Assembly: GCF_000009265.1 (NCBI RefSeq)
Contig: NC_008380.1
Location: 2,609,501-2,673,500 of the forward strand
From: Rhizobium johnstonii 3841
Lineage (GTDB): Bacteria; Pseudomonadota; Alphaproteobacteria; Rhizobiales; Rhizobiaceae
Reading direction: 5' to 3'
Length of the DNA stretch: 64,000 nucleotides
Made by a program: the position numbers and the translations under genes. Position 1 is the stretch's first letter. Each line of letters starts with the position of its first letter. A model generated the notes under the pieces. That model was given only the letters and a program-made list of their open reading frames with translations, did no database searches and was not told the origin of the DNA. Shown here in pieces: positions 24,963 through 33,084 of this stretch.

Positions 24963-27209
24963 ATGTTGCCGAACATGGATTATAGCGAATTACCGCGTGC
25001 GCTGCAGCACATGCTGGAACGAGGCCGTTCAACACCGGTCCAGGCGTTGCCACGCCGCAGCTTTCTAAAGCTGACGGGGACCCTCGGTTTGGCTGTCGGC
25101 ATTTTCCCCCATCTGGCCGCCGCCCAGCCCACCGACGCGGGTGAGGCGCCGATCGCTCTGAAGCCGACCGAGCAGCCTTCCGCATTTGTTCAAATCGCGC
25201 CAAATGGCGAGGTTATGGTCACAATCAACCGGCTGGAGTTCGGTCAAGGCGTCCAAACGGCATTGCCGATGATCCTTGCCGAAGAACTCGACGCGGACTG
25301 GAATTTAGTACGCAGCCAGCTCGGCACCAATGACATGGCCTATGTTGATCCGCTCTTCGGCATGCACCTTACCGGCGGTTCGAGCACCATCAAGAACAGC
25401 TTTACGCAGTATCGCGAGCTGGGTGCCCGCGTCCGCGCCATGCTACTCGCAGCCGCGGCAGACCGCTGGAACGTGGATGTTTCCGCGCTGCGAACCGAGG
25501 CCGGTGTGGTTCTGGCTCCCGATGGCCGCAAGCTCGGTTATGGAGAACTTTCCGAAGCGGCCATGGCCCTGCCGGTGCCTCAGAAAATAGCGTTGAAGGA
25601 CCCGAAGGATTTCCGCATCATCGGCCAGCCCACCCAGCGTCTGGACGCACAAGCCAAGAGCAGTGGCCAACAGAGTTTTGGCATCGACTTCAAGCTGCCG
25701 GGACAATTGACGGCCGTGGTGGCTCGCCCTCCGGTCTTCGGAGCCAAGATAGCCTCTCTGGACGACAGCGCAGCACGTTCAGTAAAGGGCGTGAAAGCTG
25801 TTTTGCGTGTACTGCTGGATCGCGGTGCAGAGGGCGTGGCCGTGGTGGCCGACGGATATTGGCAGGCATCTCAGGGTCGCAACGCCCTTAAGGTGGAATG
25901 GGACACATCGGCTGTCGAAAAGGTCGATAGTGAAAAGCAACTTGCGCAGTTTCGCGAGATCGCCAATCGCCCCGGCCCGCGCCAGTTCGATGCCGACATG
26001 GCGCCATTGGAAACCGCTCCCTTGAGTCTGGAAGCCGAGTTCGTGTTTCCGTATCTCGCCCACGCGGCGATGGAACCGCTGAACTGCACGGTTCGGCTTT
26101 CCGACGATCGTGCCGAGATCTGGATGGGGAGCCAAAGTGCAGGGCTAGATGCCGGCGTTGCCGCAAACGTGCTCGGCCTCAAGCCGGAACAGGTGGTGGT
26201 GAACGTGCAGACATCGGGTGGTGGCTTCGGCCGGCGCTTTTCCAGCAGCAGCGACACGGCAATGGAGGCCTGCCAGATAGCCAAGGCCGCCAGGTCGGCG
26301 GGGCTGAACGCACCGGTGCGAACGCTCTGGAGCCGCGAGGACGATATGAGGGGCGGCTACTACCGTCCAACGCATCTTCACCGCGCTCGCATCGGCTTCG
26401 ACAAAGAGGGCAATGTGCTGGCCTGGGACCACACCATCGTCGGCCAGTCCATACTGACGGGAACCGTGTTCGAGAAGTTCCAGGTGAAGGACGGCATCGA
26501 TGCCGCCACGACCGAGGGGATGCGGAGCCCCTATCCGCTTCCCATGCGCCTGACAGTACATCATCCTGTTGCCAACGTGCCGGTTCTGTGGTGGCGCAGC
26601 GTTGGCTCCACTCATACGGCTTTCGTGATGGAGACCTTGCTCGACGATATAGCGAGAGCCACCGACCAGGATCCGGTCGCATATCGCATGAAGATGTTTG
26701 GCAATGAGCATCCTCGTCATCGCGATGCACTGCAGCTCGCCGTAGACAAGAGCGGTTACGGCAGTAGGACATTGGCAGAAGGCAGGGCTTGGGGGGTGGC
26801 CGTGCACGAATCCTTTTCATCCGTGGTGGCCTACGTGGTGGAAGCCTCCGTCGTCGACGGGCAGCCCAAGCTGCATCGGGTTACGGCGGGGGTGCACTGC
26901 AATCTGGCCGTCAACCCTCGGACCGTGGAAGCGCAGGTCCAGGGCGCGGCGATCATGGGCTTGTCGACATGCCTTGCCGGCGCGGAAATCACGCTCAAGG
27001 ACGGTATTGTGGAGCAAGGCAACTTCAGCGAATTCACGGTGGCAAGGATCACGGATGTGCCGGAGTTCGACGTCAACATCGTTCCAAGCGCGGATGCACC
27101 GACAGGCATGGGCGAACCCGGCCTGCCGCCTTTGGCGCCGGCATTTGCCAATGCCATCTCGCGTCTGACAGGCAAGCCGGTCAGGCAGATGCCTTTCAAC
27201 CTCACTTAG
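24963..27209 (+). CDS. Molybdenum hydroxylase large subunit (isoquinoline 1-oxidoreductase beta type)
   Basis: 748 residues that bind molybdopterin and carry the active site. An N-terminal twin-arginine signal, LPRRSFLKLTGTLGLAVG, predicts folded export to the periplasm, presumably together with the small subunit. Family segments include NRLEFGQGVQTALPMILAEE, HLTGGSSTIKNSFTQYRELG, AHAAMEPLNCTVR, QTSGGGFGRRFSS and the final GMGEPGLPPLAPAFANAI, which holds the catalytic Glu (GEPGLPP). It is a single long chain, as in IorB-type enzymes. The substrate is unknown: aldehyde or N-heterocycle oxidation is the family range. Confidence 0.92.
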   Translation: MLPNMDYSELPRALQHMLERGRSTPVQALPRRSFLKLTGTLGLAVGIFPHLAAAQPTDAGEAPIALKPTEQPSAFVQIAPNGEVMVTINRLEFGQGVQTALPMILAEELDADWNLVRSQLGTNDMAYVDPLFGMHLTGGSSTIKNSFTQYRELGARVRAMLLAAAADRWNVDVSALRTEAGVVLAPDGRKLGYGELSEAAMALPVPQKIALKDPKDFRIIGQPTQRLDAQAKSSGQQSFGIDFKLPGQLTAVVARPPVFGAKIASLDDSAARSVKGVKAVLRVLLDRGAEGVAVVADGYWQASQGRNALKVEWDTSAVEKVDSEKQLAQFREIANRPGPRQFDADMAPLETAPLSLEAEFVFPYLAHAAMEPLNCTVRLSDDRAEIWMGSQSAGLDAGVAANVLGLKPEQVVVNVQTSGGGFGRRFSSSSDTAMEACQIAKAARSAGLNAPVRTLWSREDDMRGGYYRPTHLHRARIGFDKEGNVLAWDHTIVGQSILTGTVFEKFQVKDGIDAATTEGMRSPYPLPMRLTVHHPVANVPVLWWRSVGSTHTAFVMETLLDDIARATDQDPVAYRMKMFGNEHPRHRDALQLAVDKSGYGSRTLAEGRAWGVAVHESFSSVVAYVVEASVVDGQPKLHRVTAGVHCNLAVNPRTVEAQVQGAAIMGLSTCLAGAEITLKDGIVEQGNFSEFTVARITDVPEFDVNIVPSADAPTGMGEPGLPPLAPAFANAISRLTGKPVRQMPFNLT

Positions 27210-27239
27210 AACCTGGCTCGGACGAGAGCCTGCCCCGGT

Positions 27240-27270
27240 CCTGTGCGCCGCTGAATGCAGCGAGCACAGG
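27240..27270. other. Two-part stem-loop after the hydroxylase genes
   Basis: CCTGTGC (27240-27246) pairs with GCACAGG (27264-27270), enclosing a smaller CGCTG/CAGCG stem. It lies 30 bp past the large-subunit stop and may end or stabilise that message. No U-tract. Confidence 0.45.
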
Positions 27271-27453
27271 GCCGCGATGTTCCTGTCGCGTGACGTCTTG
27301 ACAATAACGGCGCTAAGATTTCGCAGTCAGCGATGACCGCGCGCTTCATCAGCAATCAGGACAGGCAGGACCTTACATCTATCGGCAATCGCGCAACTGA
27401 GATCAGTCCCCCAACCCATCGCGACCATCTTGCGTACAGCCCTGGCAGGAGCG

Positions 27454-28347
27454 TCAGCCTTTGAAACGAAGCGCCTCGACGAGGAGCGCAAACGCGGCCG
27501 TATGCTGACGTCTGCTTGGGTAATACAGGTGATAGCCAGGGAACGGCTGGCACCAATCGTCGAGGACTCGGATCAGTCGCCCGTCTGCAACGTATTGTGA
27601 AACCTGACTTTCGAAAGTGTAGGCAAGCCCGAGCCCATCCAAAGCAGCGGCTTCCAGCATCAAACTATCGTTGATGATGAGCGGCCCATTCATTCTGACC
27701 ACAAGCTCCTCGCTGTCGCGCTCGAACTCCCAGGCATACAATCCACCTCCTGTGGTTTGCCGGTAGCTAATACCCCGGTGGTCGCCGAGATCGCGGGGCG
27801 TCATCGGGATTGTGCGGTTCTGGAAGTAGGACGGCGATCCCACGACCGCCATGCGAAGGTCAGGGCCGATCCTGACGGCAACCATGTCCTTTTGAACCTG
27901 TTCTCCAATGCGAATACCGGCGTCGAACCGGCCGGCCACTATATCCGTCAGGCCCTCGTCAAGAATGACCTCCATTTCAATATCCGGGTATTCCGTCAAG
28001 AATGTTGTCATGACAGGCCAAAGCACGCTCATGGCGGCATATCGAAACGTCGTGATGCGGATAGTGCCCGCCGGCTTGTCACGAAGTGAGGTGACGGCTG
28101 CGATCTCGCTTTCGATGTGTTCGAAGGCAGGGCGGAGGTTCCGAAGCATACGCTCTCCGGCATCGGTCAGCGATAGGCTGCGTGTGGTGCGTGAGATCAG
28201 CCGCACCCCCAGCCTCTGCTCCAGCATTCTGACTGAGTAACTGACGGCAGACTGGGAAAGTCCCAGTTTGGCGGAGGCGCGCGTGAAACTTCCGGCCTCG
28301 GCGACGGCGATGAAGGCTGCAAGCTCGCTGAAATCACCGTGCCTCAT
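27454..28347 (-). CDS. LysR-family regulator of the redox module
   Basis: 297 residues. The N-terminal HTH reads ELAAFIAVAEAGSFTRASAK, then LGLSQSAVSYSVRMLEQRLGVRLISRTTRSLSLTDAGERM. The effector domain follows, ending in FPGYHLYYPSRRQHTAAFALL, as in LysR proteins of the CrgA/DmlR group. Its start lies 12 bp from copy C of the 32-bp element and it is divergent from the OYE gene. It is therefore the natural candidate for the regulator that binds all three copies. Confidence 0.9.
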   Translation of the reverse strand: MRHGDFSELAAFIAVAEAGSFTRASAKLGLSQSAVSYSVRMLEQRLGVRLISRTTRSLSLTDAGERMLRNLRPAFEHIESEIAAVTSLRDKPAGTIRITTFRYAAMSVLWPVMTTFLTEYPDIEMEVILDEGLTDIVAGRFDAGIRIGEQVQKDMVAVRIGPDLRMAVVGSPSYFQNRTIPMTPRDLGDHRGISYRQTTGGGLYAWEFERDSEELVVRMNGPLIINDSLMLEAAALDGLGLAYTFESQVSQYVADGRLIRVLDDWCQPFPGYHLYYPSRRQHTAAFALLVEALRFKG

Positions 28348-28359
28348 TTATCTCTCTCA

Positions 28360-28391
28360 TTTCTAACTTCATGCAGATTATACCAACTAAT
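28360..28391. promoter_or_regulatory. 32-bp conserved element, copy C (lysR/OYE divergent promoter)
   Basis: Begins TTTCTAACTTCATGCAG and ends TACCAACTAAT. It sits between the divergent lysR and OYE genes. On the minus strand the element includes GGTATAATC, a possible -10 box for lysR, which would fit autorepression. Confidence 0.7.
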
Positions 28392-28455
28392 CAAAGTTTG
28401 TCCTCATTGCTACCTGTCATTTCACAAACCGCTTGAACGGCATGCAAGAGAGACA

Positions 28456-29628
28456 ATGATGATGGAAGCCACCCCAGCACTATTTGCACCCTTCGTTTTC
28501 GCCAATGGGATCACGCTTCGAAACAGGGTCGTCATGGCTCCGATGACGACGTGGTCAGCCAATGACGACGGAACAGTTTCGGATGAGGAAGTGTCGTACT
28601 ATCGACGCAGGGTGAACGGCGTTGGCCTCGTTCTAACCGGCTGCACGCATGTCTCGCCCAACGGCATCGGGTTCACGGGCGAATTCGCTTCTTATGATGA
28701 CAGCTTCACACCAAGCCTCCGGCGTCTGGCCGAGGCGGCCAAAAGCGGCGGTGCACCGGCGATTCTTCAAATTTTTCACGCCGGCAGCAAGGCCGTGCCG
28801 GCGCTTGTTCCGGACGGAGACGTTGTCAGCGCCAGTTCGCTGCAAGTCTCACCCGGTCCTTTCAATCCAGGCGGCGGCACGACGCGCGCACTCAGCCACG
28901 ACGAAATCCTTGATGTGATTTCTGCTTTCGGCGAAGCAACCCGCCGCGCTATCGAAGCCGGCTTCGATGGGGTCGAACTGCATGCGGCCCACGGCTTCCT
29001 GATCCAGAACTTTTACTCGCCGCTCCACAATCATCGCGACGACGAATGGGGAGGCACGCCGGAAAACCGGATGCGGTTTCCGCTCGCCGTGGTCCGCAAC
29101 GTGAGGCAGGTGATAGGCGCACACGCGACGCGTCCGTTTCTTCTGGGATACCGGGTCTCGCCCGAAGAACCTGAAGAGGGCGGCCTCCGTATTGAAGACA
29201 CCTACGAACTCATCGAGCATCTGATCGACGGCGGCGTGGACTACATCCATGCTTCGCTGACGAGCGTACTCGAAGCCCAACCACTCGAAGCCATCGCTGA
29301 TCAGCCTATCGCTGAACTGATCGCTGCCAGGGTAGCGGGGCGCATTCCGGTTATCGCCGCTGGCCAGATCAAGTCACCCCAACAGGCGGAAAGTGCCCTT
29401 CATCTGGGCCTTTCGCTTGTGGCTGTAGGCCAAGGGCTGGTGATAAACCCGGAGTGGGTCGAACTTTCACGGAGTGGCAAAGAGAAACTGATCGAGAACG
29501 AGATCAGGACCACGACAATCCCGGAAATTGCCCTTCCGGCCAAACTCTGGGGCGTCCTCGAGGCGGCCACCGGCTGGTTCAACATCAACGATGATCACGA
29601 TGCGCAGCGGCAGAAGGCCACCGTATAG
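28456..29628 (+). CDS. Old Yellow Enzyme family NADH:flavin oxidoreductase
   Basis: 390 residues from a triple ATG (28456/28459/28462). An FMN-binding TIM barrel with FANGITLRNRVVMAPMTTWSA at the start, QIFHAGSKAVPAL, FDGVELHAAHGFLIQNFYSP (the catalytic HxxH/N-type site region is HAAH) and DEWGGTPENRMRFPL. OYEs reduce activated C=C bonds or nitro compounds using NAD(P)H. Divergent from the LysR gene across copy C, and followed by a dehydrogenase gene, so likely an inducible operon. Confidence 0.9.
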   Translation: MMMEATPALFAPFVFANGITLRNRVVMAPMTTWSANDDGTVSDEEVSYYRRRVNGVGLVLTGCTHVSPNGIGFTGEFASYDDSFTPSLRRLAEAAKSGGAPAILQIFHAGSKAVPALVPDGDVVSASSLQVSPGPFNPGGGTTRALSHDEILDVISAFGEATRRAIEAGFDGVELHAAHGFLIQNFYSPLHNHRDDEWGGTPENRMRFPLAVVRNVRQVIGAHATRPFLLGYRVSPEEPEEGGLRIEDTYELIEHLIDGGVDYIHASLTSVLEAQPLEAIADQPIAELIAARVAGRIPVIAAGQIKSPQQAESALHLGLSLVAVGQGLVINPEWVELSRSGKEKLIENEIRTTTIPEIALPAKLWGVLEAATGWFNINDDHDAQRQKATV

Positions 29629-29664
29629 AGCATCGGCACACAATCTCGCATGAAGGAAAATTCG

Positions 29665-30510
29665 ATGACTAAGGTTTGGTTGATCACAGGAGCCGGGCGC
29701 GGCATGGGCCTGGATTTCGCAAAGGCGGTTCTGGCTGCTGGCGACAAACTCGTTGCAACCGGCCGCAATCCGGAGCGCGTTGCCAAGGCGATCGGCCAGT
29801 CGGAAAATCTGCTTGTCGTCACGCTGGATGTAACCAAGCCGACCGACGCGGCATCTGCCGTCAAAGCCGCACTCGAACGCTTTGGTCGCATCGACATATT
29901 GGTCAACAATGCCGCAAACTTCTACTCAGGCTATTTTGAGGAACTGACGCCGGCTCAGGTCGATCTGCAACTGGCCAGTAGTCTCCTCGGGCCTATGAGC
30001 GTCACCCGCGCTGTCCTGCCGGTGATGCGCCGGCAGGGATCCGGCAAGATCATCTCGATCTCATCGACGGCCAGCCTGCTGGGCTTTGAGTTTTGCAGCG
30101 CTTACTCTGCCGCGAAGTTTGCCCTCGATGGCTGGATGGAATCGCTGCAGCCCGAAGTGGCGCCGTTTGGTATCGAAACGATGATCGTCAATCCGGGCTT
30201 CTTCCGCACGGAATTGCTGACTGACGAATCAACCCAATATGCTCCGTCATCTGTCAGCGACTACGACGAACGACGCGCCCAACACCTGGCATTCTGGAAA
30301 TCCGCCGACGGCCAGCAGAGCGGCGATCCCGCAAAACTCGCGCAAGCGCTGATCACCCTGGTCAACCAACCGGAGCTACCCCGCCGGTTCATCGCCGGAG
30401 CTGATGCTGTTGGCATGGTGGAACAGAAAATCGCGCTGCTGCAGCAGCAGATCGACGCCTATCGGGACCTTTCAAGTTCGCTTGCCTTCGACGTGAAAAC
30501 GCAAGCCTGA
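29665..30510 (+). CDS. Short-chain dehydrogenase/reductase
   Basis: 281 residues. The cofactor site is VWLITGAGRGMGLDFAKAVL (TGxxxGxG), then NNAANFYSG, the catalytic Ser in IISISSTASLLG and Tyr/Lys in CSAYSAAKFALDG. The start at 29665 is favoured because GAAGGAAA lies 6 nt upstream; ATG 29650 is the alternative. Belongs to the classical SDR group that oxidises or reduces alcohol/ketone pairs with NAD(P). It lies 36 bp after the OYE gene and is probably co-transcribed. Confidence 0.9.
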   Translation: MTKVWLITGAGRGMGLDFAKAVLAAGDKLVATGRNPERVAKAIGQSENLLVVTLDVTKPTDAASAVKAALERFGRIDILVNNAANFYSGYFEELTPAQVDLQLASSLLGPMSVTRAVLPVMRRQGSGKIISISSTASLLGFEFCSAYSAAKFALDGWMESLQPEVAPFGIETMIVNPGFFRTELLTDESTQYAPSSVSDYDERRAQHLAFWKSADGQQSGDPAKLAQALITLVNQPELPRRFIAGADAVGMVEQKIALLQQQIDAYRDLSSSLAFDVKTQA

Positions 30511-30529
30511 GGCTACGCTTTGCTGAAGC

Positions 30530-30964
30530 TCAATAATTCTTCATGGCACGATGCGGCATGCCACCGTCAAGAAATTCAGCGCCAAAGGCAACGAAGCCGA
30601 AACGCTCGTAGAGCGGCAGCTTGTCCGCCTGTGCTGTGAGATAGAAGCGGTTGCCACGCGCGTCGCGGTGCAGTTCCATCGCGCGCCCGATCATATCAGC
30701 CGCAATGCCGCGGCCGCGCCATCGGCCAGCAACCGCAACCCGGCCGATCTTCACATGTTCCTCGGCATAAATCACCCGCAGGGTGCCGGAGACTTCGCCC
30801 GCCGTGACGGCGACAAGATGATGAGCGTTGAGATCGTCGGCATCGAATTCCTCGGCTTCGGGAACCTTCTGCTCATGCACGAAAATAGCGCGCCGCAGCC
30901 GGAAGGCCTCATTGCAGAGCGTACTGAAAACCGGGACGCTGAGGATCGCCGTTTCCATCACCAT
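30530..30964 (-). CDS. GNAT-family N-acetyltransferase
   Basis: 144 residues from ATG 30964, with GGGAGG upstream. The acetyl-CoA loop is visible as IGRVAVAGRWRGRGIAADMI (V-x-x-x-x-RGxGxG/A type), then FYLTAQADKLPLYERFGFVAFG and a final DGGMPHRAM. The second half resembles the ElaA/YjcF-like subgroup (FxEDGIPHxxM). Acceptor substrate unknown. Lies downstream of, and in the same direction as, the helicase gene. Confidence 0.85.
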   Translation of the reverse strand: MVMETAILSVPVFSTLCNEAFRLRRAIFVHEQKVPEAEEFDADDLNAHHLVAVTAGEVSGTLRVIYAEEHVKIGRVAVAGRWRGRGIAADMIGRAMELHRDARGNRFYLTAQADKLPLYERFGFVAFGAEFLDGGMPHRAMKNY

Positions 30965-31029
30965 CCTTGCCTCCCTCAGAGATACGGCCCAAAGCCCTCC
31001 GCCGGACCAGCGAAGGGCTGCCGGCAAGA

Positions 31030-32985
31030 TCAGCCGGGCTTCTTCTTTGAAAACTTATTCTTCGGAGCGCCGCCGCCCTTACCCTCATATTTGGGGGCCT
31101 CGGATCTCGGGCCTTCGAATTTCGGCTTGTCGGACTTCGGGCCTTCGAAGCCGGGTTTGCCCGGCTTCTTGCTCCAGGGCTTGCTATCCCGTCTTTCCCC
31201 GCCGCTATTATCGGCCGCGGCATAACCGCCGCCCGGACCCTTGCCGAACTTGTTCTTCGGCCGCTCGCCGCGGAACGAATCATCCGGCCGCTCGTCACGG
31301 GATGGCTTGCCGGCATAGGGTTTTGGCGCAGGCGCCCGGCTGAAATCCGGTGTGCCGGAAAGCCTGGTCACGCGGATGCCGCGTTCGAGCGCCTTGTTCG
31401 GACCGATCGCCGCCAGGAAGCTTTCGGCACTCGCCGCGGCGATCTCCACGAAGGTTTCCTCAGGCTGCATCTTGATCGCGCCGATCTCGCGCTTCGTCAC
31501 ATTGCCGTTGCGGCAGAGCATCGGGATCAGCCAGCGCGGCTCGGCATTCTGCTTGCGCCCGACCGAGACGGAGAACCAGACACTGGCGCCGAAATCTTCG
31601 CGCGGTCCCTTCTGCGCCGGCTCGTACGGCTCGGCATTGTCGCGGCGCTTGCGGCTGCGGTCGTCCTGCACGGTAATCTCAATGAGGTCCTCAGGCGCAG
31701 AATGATTGGTGCGGTAAAGACGTAAGAAAGCGGCGGCGAGCTTTTCGGCGCCGTGGCTGGCGAGAAGCTGCTGTACCAGCCCCTGCTCTTCCTCCTGCGG
31801 CGTTTCGTTGAAGATCGGATCGGCGAGCAGCCGCTCGTCGTCGCGCTCGCTCACTTCCTCGGCCGAGGGCGGCCGCGCCCAGGCAGCCGAAATACCGGCA
31901 TTCTCGAGCAGACGCTCTGCCTTGCGCCGTGCATTCAGCGGCACGATCATGGCGCTGATGCCCTTGCGTCCGGCCCGGCCGGTTCGGCCGCTGCGGTGCA
32001 GCAGCGTGTCCGGATTGGTCGGCAGGTCGGCATGAATGACGAGATCGAGCCCCGGCAGGTCGATGCCGCGGGCGGCAACGTCGGTCGCGATGCAGACGCG
32101 GGCGCGCCCGTCGCGCATCGCCTGCAGCGCGTGGGTGCGCTCGTTCTGCGTCAGCTCGCCGGAAAGCGCCACGACGGCGAAATTGCGGTTGTTGAACCGC
32201 GCCGTCAGATGGTTGACGGCCGCGCGCGTCGAGCAGAACACGATGGCATTGGTCGCCTCGTAATAGCGCAGCACGTTGATGATCGCATTCTCGCGGTCGC
32301 TCGGGGCGACCATCAGTGCGCGATATTCGATGTCGATATGCTGCTTTTCCTCGGCCGCGGTGCTGATGCGCACGGCATCGCGCTGGTAGCTCTTGGCAAG
32401 CTTGGCAATCGCCGCCGGCACCGTTGCCGAAAACATCAGCGTCCGGCGTTCGTCCGGCGCCGCATCGAGGATGAATTCGAGGTCTTCGCGGAAGCCGAGA
32501 TCGAGCATCTCGTCGGCCTCGTCGAGCACGGCAGCCTTCAGTTCCGACATGTCGAGCGCCCTGCGGCGAATATGGTCGCAAAGCCGGCCGGGGGTGCCGA
32601 CGACGATATGGGCGCCGCGTTCGAGCGAGCGGCGCTCGCTGCGGATGTCCATGCCGCCGACGCAGCTGACGATCACCGCGCCGGTCATCTCAAAGAGCCA
32701 TTCAAGCTCGCGCTTCACCTGCAGCGCAAGCTCGCGCGTCGGGGCGATGACAAGGGCGAGCGGCGCGCCGGCATTGCCGAAGCGCTCCCTGCCCTCGAGC
32801 AGCGTCGGCGCCAGCGCCAGGCCGAAGGCGACGGTCTTGCCGGAGCCGGTCTGGGCCGAGACCAGCGCGTCGGAAGCGGCAAGCGCCGGATCGAGCATCG
32901 CCTTCTGCACCGGGGTGAGTTCGGCGTAACCGCGCTTCTGCAACGCCTTGGCGATCGCCGGAACGACGCCGTTAAATTCTGTCAT
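31030..32985 (-). CDS. DEAD-box RNA helicase with DbpA-type RNA-binding domain
   Basis: 651 residues. The helicase core shows the Q-motif region ELTPVQKAML, Walker A SAQTGSGKT, APTRELALQ, GTPGRLCDHI, DEADEMLDLGF, FSATVP and the C-terminal motifs CIATDVAARGIDLP and HRSGRTGRAGRKG. A DbpA-like RNA-binding domain follows (about 470-545), and then a Lys/Gly/Pro-rich tail with repeated FEGPKSDKPK/FEGPRSEAPK units. The organisation is close to CsdA/DeaD, which unwind structured RNA in ribosome assembly and mRNA turnover, often under cold stress. The tail is probably disordered. Confidence 0.92.
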   Translation of the reverse strand: MTEFNGVVPAIAKALQKRGYAELTPVQKAMLDPALAASDALVSAQTGSGKTVAFGLALAPTLLEGRERFGNAGAPLALVIAPTRELALQVKRELEWLFEMTGAVIVSCVGGMDIRSERRSLERGAHIVVGTPGRLCDHIRRRALDMSELKAAVLDEADEMLDLGFREDLEFILDAAPDERRTLMFSATVPAAIAKLAKSYQRDAVRISTAAEEKQHIDIEYRALMVAPSDRENAIINVLRYYEATNAIVFCSTRAAVNHLTARFNNRNFAVVALSGELTQNERTHALQAMRDGRARVCIATDVAARGIDLPGLDLVIHADLPTNPDTLLHRSGRTGRAGRKGISAMIVPLNARRKAERLLENAGISAAWARPPSAEEVSERDDERLLADPIFNETPQEEEQGLVQQLLASHGAEKLAAAFLRLYRTNHSAPEDLIEITVQDDRSRKRRDNAEPYEPAQKGPREDFGASVWFSVSVGRKQNAEPRWLIPMLCRNGNVTKREIGAIKMQPEETFVEIAAASAESFLAAIGPNKALERGIRVTRLSGTPDFSRAPAPKPYAGKPSRDERPDDSFRGERPKNKFGKGPGGGYAAADNSGGERRDSKPWSKKPGKPGFEGPKSDKPKFEGPRSEAPKYEGKGGGAPKNKFSKKKPG

Positions 32986-33084
32986 GAGTTCGATCTTTCG
33001 GAGCTGTCAGGCGCGTTGCTGCGCCATGGCCGGAGCCAGCCGGCGGGGTATTTGCGCCGTTCCTAGCCGCTCCCGCGGCGATTG

